Shown piece by piece: positions 8,842 to 20,345 of a stretch of 64,000 nucleotides of DNA; the stretch's first letter is position 1; each line of letters opens with the position of its first letter. This stretch comes from Henckelia pumila. Its lineage: Eukaryota; Streptophyta; Magnoliopsida; Lamiales; Gesneriaceae. A program made the translations under genes and the position numbers. Where the stretch lies: assembly GCF_033568475.1 (NCBI RefSeq), contig NC_133120.1:91282151-91346150 (forward strand), in the 5' to 3' direction. Under the pieces are notes generated by a model that was not told where the DNA came from, did no database searches, and was given only the letters and a program-made list of their open reading frames with translations.

Positions 8842-11800
8842 TTCTCCCCCACTTAAGAAATTTCGTCCTCGAAATTTAAGTCTTAGAGGAAAATATAAAT
8901 AGCCAACCAAATGTTCTTTATTACAACTGAACAAGTATAACTCGATACAAAAAAGTACAAAATCTCAAAATAACTCGGGGTGCTCGGCTAACATCCGGCT
9001 CTCCAACTCCCAAGTAGCTTCCTCTGTCCCTCTGCGTTGCCACTGTACCATAACCAATGGTATGCGCTTGTTACGAAGTACCTTGTCCTTCCTGTCAAGA
9101 ATCCGCAGGGGTTTCTCCACATACGATAGATCTCGATCTACCTTTACCTCGGTCGGATGCAAAATATGCGACTCGTCCGCCACATACTGCCTCAACAAGG
9201 ACACGTGGAACACATCGTGGATCTCCGAAAGATCGGGTGGCAAGGCCAAACGATAAGCCACATCCCCAACCTTCTCGAGAATCTCGAAAGGACCAATAAA
9301 TCTAGGTGCCAGCTTATCCTTGCGACCAAACCTCATCACCTTTCGGAAAGGTGACACACGCAAGAAAACATACTCTCCTACCTCAAAATGAAGTGGCCTG
9401 CGGTGAGTGTTCGCGTAGCTAGCCTGTCGATCCTGGGCTGCCTTAATCCTGTGTCGGATCAACTCTTCTGCATCAATCATCTGCTGAATCATCTGAGGAC
9501 CTTCAACCTGACGCTCGCCAACCTCGTCCCAAAACAAAGGTGTACGAAAACGGCGTCCATAAAGAGCCTCAAACGGTGCCATGCCAATGCTGCGATGGAA
9601 ACTATTGTTGTAAGAGAACTCCACCAAGGGTAAATGATCATGCCACGCTGGACCAAAATCCATCACCGCCGCGCGAAGCATATCCTCTAAAGTGCGAATA
9701 GTACGCTCCGACTGTCCGTCCGTCTCTGGATGATAAGCCATACTCAAGCTCAAGGTAGTATCAAGGGCTCGCTGGAAACTACCCCAAAATCTCGAGGTGA
9801 ATCTCGGATCTCTATCGCTGACAATGCTCAACGGAATCCCATGCAATCGAACAATCTCTCGCACATACAATTGCGCCATCCTATCAAATTTATAATCGCG
9901 GTTATAGGGAAGAAAATGCGCTGACTTCAACAACCAATCCACGACAACCCAAATAGCATCATAATTCCTGGAAGACATAGGCAAGTGGATGACAAAGTCC
10001 ATCGTCACATGCTCCCACTTCCATTCAGGAATCTCTAAGCTGTGAAGTAACCCTCCGGGTCGTCTAAACTCTGCCTTGACTTGTTGACACACAAGGCATC
10101 GGGATACGAACTGATAAACACTGCGCTTCATCCCTTTCCACCAAAATCGAGTGCGAAGATCCTTATACATCTTCATGCTGCCTGGATGTACAGAGAATCG
10201 ACTGCGGTGAGCTTGCGATAAGATCTCATCCCTCAAAGTAGAATCCTCGGGTACCACAACTCGACCAGAAAGACACAACAGACCGTCTCCTTGCAGACGA
10301 AAACCAGAAGTATTTCACCTTCAGCCAGCCGGGCCAACTTCTGAGTCTTCAGATCAGAATTCTGAGCTTCCCGGATTCGTCTGTATAGCGCTGGCTCTGC
10401 AAGCACAGAAGAGACACGAATCCCTTGTTCTTCTTTCTTATGACGAAACGTGAATCCCAAAGAACAACACTCCTTCACTACCTTCGAAACCAAACTGGTA
10501 CGAAGGGAACTCACATAAACTTTGCGACTAAGCGCATCAGCAACGGGATTAGAAGAACCTTGATGGTACTTGATCTCACAATCATAATCCTTCAATAGAT
10601 CCATCCAACGACGCTGCCGCATGTTCAACTCAGCCTGAGTGAACAGATACTTCAAACTCTTATGATCGGTGAAGATCTCGAATCGTTCTCCGTACAAATA
10701 GTGACGCCATATCTTAAGAGCAAAGACAATGGCTGCAAGCTCTAAATCATGTACGGGATAGTTCTCCTCGTGAGTCTTCAGCTGTCTGGAGGCATAAGCG
10801 ATCACGTGGCCATTCTGAGTCAACAGACCAAACCCTGGAGAGAAGCATCAGTGAAGACAACAAAACCACCTGATCCAGACGATAAAGCAAGAACTGGAGC
10901 TGTCGTCAGACGACATCTCAACTCACAAAAACTATCTTCACAAGCATCAGACCAAATGAAAGAAACTTCTTTCTTCGTCAACTGAGTCAAAGGCTTAGCT
11001 ATCTGAGAAAAATTCTTCACAAAACGACGATAGTATCCTGCTAAACTAAGAAAACTACGAATCTCAGAAGCTGTAGTCGGTCGTGACCAATTTAGAATAG
11101 CCTCTGTCTTGCTAGGATCAACAGATATGCCATTCTGAGAAATGATATGACCAAGGAACACAACTCGGTCGATCCAAAAGTCATACTTACTCAGCTTTGC
11201 GTACAACTGTCTCTCCCTCAAGACCTGCAGTACAGTATAGAGATGGTAGGCATGCTCATCCATGCTGCGAGAATACACCAAAATGTCATCGATGAACACC
11301 ACCACGAACTTATCCAGAAAGTCGCGGAAAACTCTGTTCATCAGATCCATAAAAATAGCTGGAGCATTCGTCAAACCAAACGGCATCACTAGAAACTCAT
11401 AGTGTCCATACCACGTACGAAATGCTGTCTTCGGAACATCCTCCTGTCGAACTCGCAACTGATGATACCCAGACCGAAGATCAATCTTCAAATAGACAGA
11501 AGTACCCTGCAACTGATCAAAGAGATCATCTATCCGTGGAAGAGGATACTTATTCTTCACTGTCGCTTGATTCAATTGACGGTAGTCAATACACAACCGC
11601 ATTGAACCATCCTTCTTCTTGACAAACAGTACTGGGGCTCCCCATGGCAAAACTCTAGGTCTAATATAACCCTTATCAAGAAGATCTTGCAATTGCTTCT
11701 GCAACTCTTTCATTTCTGACGGTGCCAATCGGTAAGGAGTCCTGGAAATCGGTGTAGTCCCTGGCACTAACTCAATGCCAATCTCAATCTCCCTTACTGG

Positions 11801-12888
11801 TGGCAAACCTGGAATCTCCTCCGGAAACACATCTGAAAAGTCACGAACCACTGGTATCTCTTGGATATCTAGCTCTCCTAAGGATGCGTCAATGGCGTAG
11901 ATAAGGTAGCCTTCCCCGCCAGACTCTAAAGCACGTCGGGCCTTCAGAGCTGAAAGCACTGGCATTGGGGGTCGCGCTCCCTCACCATAGAAATACCATG
12001 ACTCATCATCCTCTGGACGAAACTGGACAAACCTCTGATAGCAATCCACTATCGCTCGGTAGGTAGTCAATAGATCTATCCCAATGATGCAATTGAAATC
12101 CTCCATTGCTAGAATCATCAGGTTAGCACTAAGCTGATGTCCCTCGAAATCCAAAACACAACCCCTAACTAGACGCTTGGCTAAAACCTCGCTCCCCATA
12201 GGAGTAGAAACCACTAGCAACACGTCTAAAGGAATAAATGGCAATCTATACTTCTTAGCAAAATGTGCTGAGACAAAAGAATGCGATGCACCGGTATCAA
12301 TTAAAATATATGCAAGAAAACCACATAAACTACAGATACCTGCAATCATCCGATCGCTGTCAGCCTCTGCCTGCTCCTGGTTAAGCGCAAAGACCTGACC
12401 CTGGGTACGTGGTCTCAACGAAGAATGACCCCGAGAAGGAGTCTGAGTAGGCTGTCTCTGGCTGCGGATGCTGGCGCTGCTGCGAATACTGCTGCTGGAA
12501 AGGTGGCTGCTGGTACTGAGGAGGCTGAACAAATGCCTGAGAACCTCCAGAACCACTCGTTGTTCCAACCAGCATAGGACAATCTCTCTTCATGTGACCC
12601 TCCTGGCCACACTGGAAACATGCAGTTGTTGATCGACCACACTGCCCTGGCGGATGTTTGCGTCGGCACTGAGTACACCGGTTCGGTCTCTATCCACCAA
12701 AATGATGCACCCCACCAGATCCAGAGGAAGAAGAAGAAGTACCTCCTTGCTTCTTGAAGGACTGTCCTCTCGGACCCAAAGGACTAGAGCTCGCTGGCCT
12801 GGAAGAAGAAGAGTAAAGTCCCCTGTTCCTCCGAATACTGTCCTCGGCCTGGCGACAACGGTCCACCAAATCCTCGTAAGTCTCATCG
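8842..12888 (-). mobile_element. Pol region of the minus-strand Ty3/gypsy chromovirus (Tekay/Del-like), broken
   Basis: On the minus strand the order is zinc-knuckle gag end (about 12590-12880), aspartic protease ([12 protein letters not shown]), reverse transcriptase ([10 protein letters not shown]), RNase H (near 10600-10830), integrase (zinc finger and core near 9400-10280) and a C-terminal chromodomain-like tail (VMVQWQRRGTEEATWE). The order protease-RT-RNase H-integrase plus this tail places it in the chromoviruses, most like the Tekay/Del group. It is broken by roughly three disabling changes in pol and by the Athila insertion in gag. The remaining gag and the 5' LTR lie at 33475-35626. 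Confidence 0.9.
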
Positions 12889-12893
12889 CCGCC

Positions 12894-14280
12894 TAATAGT
12901 TGTGTTTTTGTTGCATTTGTTAGTGTCATTTTTGTTGTTGTTTTGCATTAGTTGCATGTTTTATTTTAGCATTTTGTTCGTATTGTATTTTCTGTGTTTG
13001 CATGATGGGATTCTTGTTTTTCTGGTTAGGTCGCTTATTTTGCGAACTAAGATGGAACCTCGGAGGAAGGGAGATTTGAAGCAAGGGAAATTCAAGCCAA
13101 ATTCTGGAAAGGCTCTCTCGCTCGATCTGCAAGATATTGCGGATCGAGCGAGCACTTATTTTATGAAGACAGTAGGATGGAACTTTTGTCTCGCTCGATC
13201 CGCAGATGTTTACCGATCGAGCGAGACCCTTTTTACGTGAGGCAGAGAGTTAGGCATTTTCTCTCGCTCGATCCGCAGAATGTTGCGGATCGAGCGGGCA
13301 TCGTTATTCCGGAAAAAAAATATATTTTTGGAAACTTTGTTAATTTAGTTCCTAGCCTTTATTAGACTATTATTCCGTTTTAGGAGGTGGATTATCAGAC
13401 TTGGAGAGACACATTGGAGGCTAGGTTTTTCTTCTAAAATTCTTAATTCTAGTTTTCTTCTTTTTATTTGAATTTTGTGAATTTTTCTATGAATCGTTGT
13501 AGCTAAACTCTTTTACTTGGTTGAGGGAGACGAACCCTTGGTATATTTCATTTATGAGATTTGATTTTTAGTGTTTTAATCTTTATTAAGTATCAATATT
13601 TGATCTGTTTTATTTTATGTTTGTATGCGAGATTTTAGGATTGGTCATCTTAGGATTTTGTATTGCAAACGAATGCTAAATTAGAATTCAAATCCGTAAT
13701 TGTTTGAAACCTCTAATTTGCGAAGCAACTATGATTAATATTTCTTGCTGTTGAATTTGTTAAATCGTAGGGTCAATTATTGGATAGGCTAAATATAACC
13801 GCTGGTGTTGTGTTGTCTAGTTTCGTCAGTTTTACTAGTTTGAATGCTACTGTGGATTTAAATCTAGATTGCTGTTATCGGATTGGTCCATTGGTAAGGG
13901 TTAATTAAGAATGTTGTTTTCTAATTAACTAATATTACGGTGAAACAGGAATTAAACTTTCAATGACGAATATTTAATAAGATTAATTATTTTAGAGAAT
14001 CGATGATTGAATGAATGATATCAAGGGTGTAGTCGACCGATACCAAGTCTCGTCTCTTATTGAATTTCTCCAGTCTTTTATTGAAATTTTGCATGCTAGT
14101 GAATTTTGATTGTTTAAAGTTTTTAGTAGTTAATCCAAACTTGAAAACCCCCATTTATTTTATTTAGAACACATTGAATTTACCTTTCCTCGTAGGAACG
14201 ATCCCTACTCACACTACTACATTTTTAGTGATTATCTTCTTGAGTTGGGTAATTTGGGCGTGACACAATAAGCGCTACCA
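12894..14280 (+). repeat. 5' LTR region of the Athila-like element
   Basis: It ends AGCGCTACCA at 14280 like the copies at 2230 and 33469. Its last ~325 bases (from about 13953) match 33145-33469 closely. The upstream two thirds do not match the 3' LTR and include three 36-bp palindromes also found in the 3' noncoding part of the element. It may therefore be mosaic, or may include non-LTR sequence. Confidence 0.65.
13117..13298. repeat. Three 36-bp palindromes (CTCGCTCGATCCGC type)
   Basis: Near-perfect inverted repeats lie at 13117-13152, 13190-13225 and 13263-13298. Each has CTCGCTCGATC at one end and GATCGAGCGAG (or close) at the other around a short centre. They are spaced a regular 73 bp start to start, so they also form a loose tandem array. 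Three more copies lie at 27934, 28007 and 30751, all in the same Athila-like element. Confidence 0.85.
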
Positions 14281-14285
14281 AATTT

Positions 14286-14360
14286 TGGCGCTGTTGCCGG
14301 GGATCGAACCCGGGTCACCCGCGTGACAGGCGAAAATACTCACCACTATAATACAACGGA
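14286..14360 (-). other. tRNA-Asp-derived sequence (75 bases, CCA included) at the primer-binding site
   Basis: On the minus strand this reads as a whole tRNA-Asp: a start close to TCCGTTGTATTATAGTGG, the anticodon region CGCCTGTCACGCGGG with anticodon GTC, the T arm GGGTTCGATCCC, and a 3' end CCA. Its length of 75 equals a 72-base tRNA plus CCA, with about six differences from the plant tRNA-Asp I remember. Athila and Tat elements are known to use tRNA-Asp as primer, but normally only about 18 bases are copied. The encoded CCA argues that it was copied from mature tRNA and is not a nuclear tRNA gene. Confidence 0.85.
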
Positions 14361-17300
14361 AGTATGATCCTTATTCCAACACATTCAATCCTGGTTGGAA
14401 GGATCATCCAAATCTAAGATATGGGAATCCTCAAGCAAGTCAACCGGGGCTCAAGCACCACCACATAATCACACTTATAGGTCGACGTACCCTCAACAGC
14501 AACAGCAGAGACCTCAGATACCAACTCCAGGTGAGTTTCTCAAAAATATAGTTAAGGAACTTGCCACTAACACTGCATCTTTTCAACAGGACACCCGGGC
14601 AAGTATACAAAACTTAACCACTCAAATGGGACAGCTAGCCACAACAATCAACAAACTGGAATCACAAAATTCCAGCAGTTTGCCATCTCAAACTGTGGTG
14701 AATCCAAGAGAGAACGCAAGTGCGATAACTTTAAGGAATGGGAAGGAGTTGAAAATGAAGGAGAAAGAAGTTGAGGTTGAGCCCAAAGAGAAGTTGAAAT
14801 AAGAAGAAGAGCAAAAGGTAAGTGAAGAAAAATCATCCAAGGATGATTCGCCAAGAGGTAAGTTTCCTCCTTTATCTGAATATAAGTCTGTTGCCCCTTT
14901 TCCCTTAGCACTTAAGGACTCTAGAAAAGGTGAGGGGATTAAGGAGATTTATGAAACTTTTTGTAGATGTGAGGTTAATATTCCATTGCTAGATGCGATT
15001 AAGCAGGTACCTCGATACGCAAAGTTTTTGAAGGAGTTGTGCACAGCAAAGAGGAAGCAGACATTGAAGGGCTGTCAAAAAGTAGAACTTGGTGAGAATG
15101 TATCTGCAGTGATCCAAAGGAAACTACCCGAAAAATGTAAGGATCCAGGTATGTTTTCTATCCCATGCACTATAGGGAATGTTAGAATTGAGAAGGCCAT
15201 GCTAGATCTAGGAGCATCAATTAATGTTATGCCTTATTCTATATATGCATCCTTAAAACTTGGCCCATTGAACAAAACTGGAATTGTCATACAGTTAGCG
15301 GACAGGTCTAATGCATACCCTAGGGGAGTAGTAGAAGATGTGTTGGTGCAAGTAATGAATTAGTGTTTCCTGCAGATTTTTATGTGCTAGATATGGAAAA
15401 CGGTGATCATAATAGTCCTATTTTGTTAGGCATACCGTTTTTGAAAACTTCCATGACAAAAATTGATGTTCACGGTGGCACACTTACTATGGAATTCGAT
15501 GGCGAGGTTGTAAGATTTAATATTTATGATGCCATGAAATTCCCTGATAGTGATGATTGCGTGTTTTCTGTTGATATTGTGGATTTTTTGGCACAAGAGT
15601 ATTGTGAGCATGCAGAGAAAGATGATCTAGAGGTGGCTATTATAGCACCCATTATGCAGACGGAAGATGGAATTCGATGCAATCAAGAAATAGAAGAGAT
15701 TGAGAAACTTCTGAATAGTTCGCCTGAGCTACCTCAGTCAGGTAATGTCTCTTACTTAGCTTTGCCAGTTTCTAATACCAGGCGTCTTCCATCTGTTTTG
15801 TAGGCACCAGAGGTCGAATTGAAGACACTTCCAAACCATCTAAAGTATGTTTTCCTTGGTAAAGGAGAAACATTACCGGTTATCATCTCCAACAGCTTGG
15901 AAGTTGATCAAGAGGAGCGATTAGTCAAGGTGTTACAAGAGCACAAGACTGCTATTGGGTGGACCATAGCAGACATTAAAGGAATTAGCCCATCGACATG
16001 CATGCACCGAATTCTGATGGAGGAAGGAGCAAACCCCTCGCGTCAGCCGCAACGCAAACTGAATCCACCGATGATGGAGGTGGTAAAGGCTGAGATTCTG
16101 AAGCTACTTGAAGTTGGGGTTATCTACCCAATTTCTGACAGTCAGTGGGTCAGTCCAGTCCAAGTGGTACCCAAGAAAACCGGAATCACCGTTGTGAAGA
16201 ATAAAGATGACGAGATGGTTCCCACCCGTATCCAAAATGGGTGGAGGGTTTGTATTGACTATAGGAAGCTGAATGCCGGAACCCGAAAGGACCACTTTAC
16301 TTTACCATTTATTGATCAAATGATTGAAAGGTTAGCGTGTCATCCTTACTATTGTTTTCTTGATGGATATTCTGGTTATTTTCAGATTGCTATCGCGCCA
16401 GAGGATCAGGAAAAAACGACATTCATATGCCCGTTTGGCACTTTTGCTTATCGACGGATGCCGTTTGGACTTTGCAACGCACCGGCCACTTTCCAACGGT
16501 GTATGGTTAGTATTTTTTCAGACTTTGTTGAGCATATCTTAGAAGTTTTTATGGATGACTTCACTGTCTATGGTGATTCCTTTGAAAATTGTCTATCTAA
16601 CCTTGCACTTGTCCTTAAGAGGTGTGTCGAAACCAACCTTGTTTTGAATTCTGAAAAATGTCATTTTATGGTTGGGCAAGGTGTGGTTTTGGGTCATGTT
16701 GTGTCATCAAAGGGAATAGAGGTAGATAGAGCTAAAATTGATATCATTCAATCTCTACCTTACCCCACATGTGTGCGGGAAGTGCGTTCTTTTCTTGGCC
16801 ATGCAGGTTTTTACAGGAGGTACATTCAAGATTTCGCCACTATCGCATCCCCCATGTGCAGGCTATTACAAAAAGATGTGTCATTTGAGTTTGATGAGTC
16901 ATGCAAATCATCCTTTGACAAATTGAAGAACTCCTTGACATCTGCATCAATAATCCAACCACCGGATTGGAGCAAGCCCTTTGAGATTATGTGTGATGCC
17001 AGTGACTATGCCGTCGGCGCTGTCTTAGGCCAAAAAGTTGGGAAAGCATCGCATGCTATCTACTACGCTTCGCGCATTCTGAACGATGCCCAACGAAACT
17101 ACTCCACTACTAAAAAGGAGCTTTTAGTAGTAGTTTTTGCTTTAGATAAGTTTCGTTCATATTTACTTGGTGCTAAGGTTATTGTTTATTCTGACCATGC
17201 AGCTCTTCATTTTCTGATGGCGAAGAAAGAGGCAAAACCAAGGCTGATCCGATGGATACTTCTGCTGAATGAATTCGATATAGAAATCAAAGACAAAAGA

Positions 17301-18026
17301 AAGGTCGAGAATCTGGTTGCTGATCACTTGAGTCGTCTAGTTTATATTGAAGAGGAGCTGAATTTGCGTGACGAATTTCCTGATGAACAGCTGTTCTCGA
17401 CGACCACCGAATTACCATGGTACGCAAATATTGTGAATTATTTAGTTAATAATGGTTTCCCCTCTGAATTTTCTAAGGCGCAAAAAGACAAAGTGAGAAG
17501 TGATGCGAAGTATTATGTGTGGGATGATCCATACTTGTGGAAGCACTGCGCTGATCAAGTTATACGACGATGCGTTTCCGCGAGCGAGGTAATCCCTATT
17601 CTCACGTTTTGTCATTCATATGCATGTGGTGGCCACTTTGGACCGAGAAGGACATCAAGGAAGGTGTTGGACAGCGGATTATTCTGGCCCTCCTTATTTC
17701 GAGATGCCTACCTGTTCTGTAAGTCATGCGCACAATGCCAAAAGACAGGTAACATCTCCCAACGAAAGGAGATGCCCCAACAACCTATTCTAGTTTGTGA
17801 GATCTTTGATGTTTGGGGCATCGACTTCATGGGATCCTTTTCGAATTCACATGGTTATATTTATATATTACTTGCTGTGGATTATGTTGAAATGGGTGGA
17901 AGCAAAGGCCACCCGTACTGGCGATTCTCATGTTGTTGCAGAGTTTATCAAGCATCACATTTTCTCTAGGTTTGGAATTCCTAGAGCCCTCATCAGTGAT
18001 AGAGGCACGCACTTCTGCAACCGAAC
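14361..18026 (+). pseudogene. Athila-like gag and pol, first part
   Basis: Gag-like sequence (NTFNPGWKDHPNLRYGN near 14375 in one frame) begins directly after the tRNA-derived stretch. It is followed by aspartic protease-like sequence (LDLGASINVMPYS, about 15205), reverse transcriptase ([15 protein letters not shown] and FMDDFTVYG, about 16460-16570), RNase H (about 16980-17340) and the integrase N-terminus with its HHCC-type region and core start (about 17600-18000). The integrase core continues after the nested chromovirus at 27049. It is fossil coding sequence, broken by a few changes besides that insertion. Confidence 0.85.
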
Positions 18027-20044
18027 TGTAACACCCTGTTTTTATCTTAAATGAGTTTATTTGAGTTAATTAGAGATTACAGAGTTCTCGAGCCGGTTTG
18101 ATTTTGATCAGGGTCCTTTTTGCAAATTTTGGAAATTTCAGGGACTAAAACGCAAATATTGATTTTTATATATTATCTACACATTTGTTTGACTTGGAAA
18201 TCATTTCATCCTCTTCCCTAAATCGAGCTCCTCCATTGAAGATGCCTTCAAGATTTTCCAAGCTTCCAGATTTCCTCCCGAGCTCGATCCGGCCGTTAGA
18301 AATTATTTCTGAAGGCAGATTAGTGATCACTGCAGTGAGAGCTCCGTTATACCGTAAGTATTTCTCCGATCAGATATGTTTTGTTTTTCGGAGGTTTTTA
18401 GAATCGATCTAGATTCTAGTATGTTGTTCTTGGCGGAGTTCTGATCGTTTATTATCTGTCGGTGTTGAATTAGAACGACGTTCGAAATTGTTATGATTTT
18501 TGGAAGCTATTTTCGAAAATCATGATTTTGAGATTTGTTGGGTTTGTCTTGTTTTTGTTGTATTAGCATTGAATTGAGTTGATATCGCTATTGAACTGCT
18601 GTCTGCGTTGTCGGTTTGTTCAGTTTATAGCCGTTATGCCGTCGGTTTGAGTTTTGGGGATTTCGAACCGTTATTGAGTTGTTGAACTTGGCTTGTAAGT
18701 CAATCATGGTAATTGATCTTTGATTTGTATCTGAACAGATTCGTTTGGAGTTTGTAAAGCCCGTGTTAGCAGCATTGTTCATCAAGAGTTGGACGAAGAT
18801 CGATAAAAAGATTTCCTTGAACCATTGTTTGTTGTTTAGGTTGTATAGTTGTTGATACAATCTTTTGTTGTAGCTTGTCCGGAGTTGGATCTATGACATT
18901 GAAAGGTAAAAGCAGACATCGATAGTGGGATAGCATACTCGGGACAGTTGGTTCTCGAGTTTCCCTTAAAAGCACATACTTGCATCTACACTCGTTCTAG
19001 CATGAGGAACTTGTGTTCTGTAGTTTTGATTGAGCTTTTGTTATATGGCTATGTTTTATGTTTCTGTTATGCATTCATCTTGAGCCAATCTTGTTTTCAG
19101 CGGGCAGAACCGCCTTTTTTGTTTAGACGTTTGGGAACTATGATTGAGTGGCCTAGGTCGTAGTCGTTTCGCCTAGTGCTAGCATACTCATTATAGTTGC
19201 TCAAAGTATAGAGGAGTGGAATACGTGGCACCACCTCGATTGGGTGAGTCGGTGAGTCGTTACGTAATCTCACCCTCGGGATCCCAATAGCACAGCAGCA
19301 ATCCCTCGTTTATCAGATTTGATATCCCAGTTTAAAGACATGCATCTCATTACGTTGTCATGGATTTCGTCGTTGTCTTGAAAGCATGATTATTGTTGTA
19401 TTACTTGTTATGTTGCTTTTACTGGGATTATCATTCTCATCGGTTATCCGGCTGTTGCTTTGTTTTGAATGTGTACTTGGCAACAGGTGGGGTAGGATCA
19501 AGTCAGAAGAGGCATGGTTAGCTTTGAGGGAATGATGTAGAATTGAGACTCGGTTTAGAAGTCTTGTTAGCATGACAATCTAGTTTATGTTTTGAAGCAT
19601 GTTAAGAACTGGAACTTGGATTGGAAGTGGTCTTGCTTGTGGTTAGAACTCTTGTATTCTGTATTCGGCTTGTAATAGCTAGCATCGATGCGTGTTCTTC
19701 ATTTTTATGTATTTAAATGCTATGTTGTTGGATATATGTTAATTGGATCATGTTAGAGTTCTTTTGGTTATGTTATTGCACTTTTGGAGGCTTGTTTTGA
19801 GCCAATTCAGCAGGCCATGCGCGCCCGCGCCTCGGGTGGCGCGCCCATGCATCCCGCACTTCGTTTCGGAAGTTTTGGGCAGAGCTTCAGGCGCGCCCGC
19901 GCCTCGGGTGGCGCACCCGCGCGAGAGCTTGGGCAGGACGCCATACGCGCCCGCGCGTCCCCTTTTAAAAAAAATGCTCTTGGCTTTTAATTGCTTACTT
20001 ATTGAATTACTCCTTTAATTATTGTTTAGAACTGAGGTCTCACA
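18027..20044 (+). repeat. 5' LTR of the nested chromovirus
   Basis: It begins TGTAACACCCTG and ends GAGGTCTCACA. It is 2018 bp, against 2036 bp for the 3' LTR. Near the 3' end (about 19815-19965) lies a GC-rich block of repeated GCGCGCCCGCGCC / CTCGGGTGGCGC units in otherwise AT-rich sequence. Confidence 0.92.
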
Positions 20045-20345
20045 TTAAGTGGTATCATAGACGTTAAGATTCTTGGTCGGACTAGAGTGAGCGGGTAGAT
20101 CGAGTCTGCGTGTATTGGCTCCTCGCATGTGTTTGAATTATTTTAACTGTGTACTTAATTCCATGCGAGCATGCTTTATTATTGAGAATTATTGAATTAC
20201 ATGGTTATGTGATTTAATTTATAAAGCATGATCTACTTGAGATATAACTGTTTTTGTTATCGACTGGTATCCGGTTTTCCAAGCGGTTGTAAGGGCACTG
20301 ATTGTAGCGATTGAGATATCTCATGTCCTAACCTTTGATTATCAG

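Noticed and set aside
9057-9633. Plus-strand open frames within the chromovirus pol region
   Set aside because: They are antisense shadows of the minus-strand integrase coding sequence and resemble nothing on their own.
13117-13298. CRISPR-like array
   Set aside because: The 36-bp units are palindromes within a plant retroelement, with similar rather than unique spacers and further copies elsewhere in the same element. There are no cas genes and the DNA is eukaryotic.
14286-14360. A functional nuclear tRNA-Asp gene on the minus strand
   Set aside because: CCA is encoded, nuclear tRNA genes lack it, and the sequence sits exactly at the primer site of an LTR element. It is read as a copy of the primer tRNA.
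19743-20018. Open frames in the chromovirus LTR ends (also 26723-26989)
   Set aside because: They run through the GC-rich minisatellite of the LTR and change with its unit number. They are compositional.
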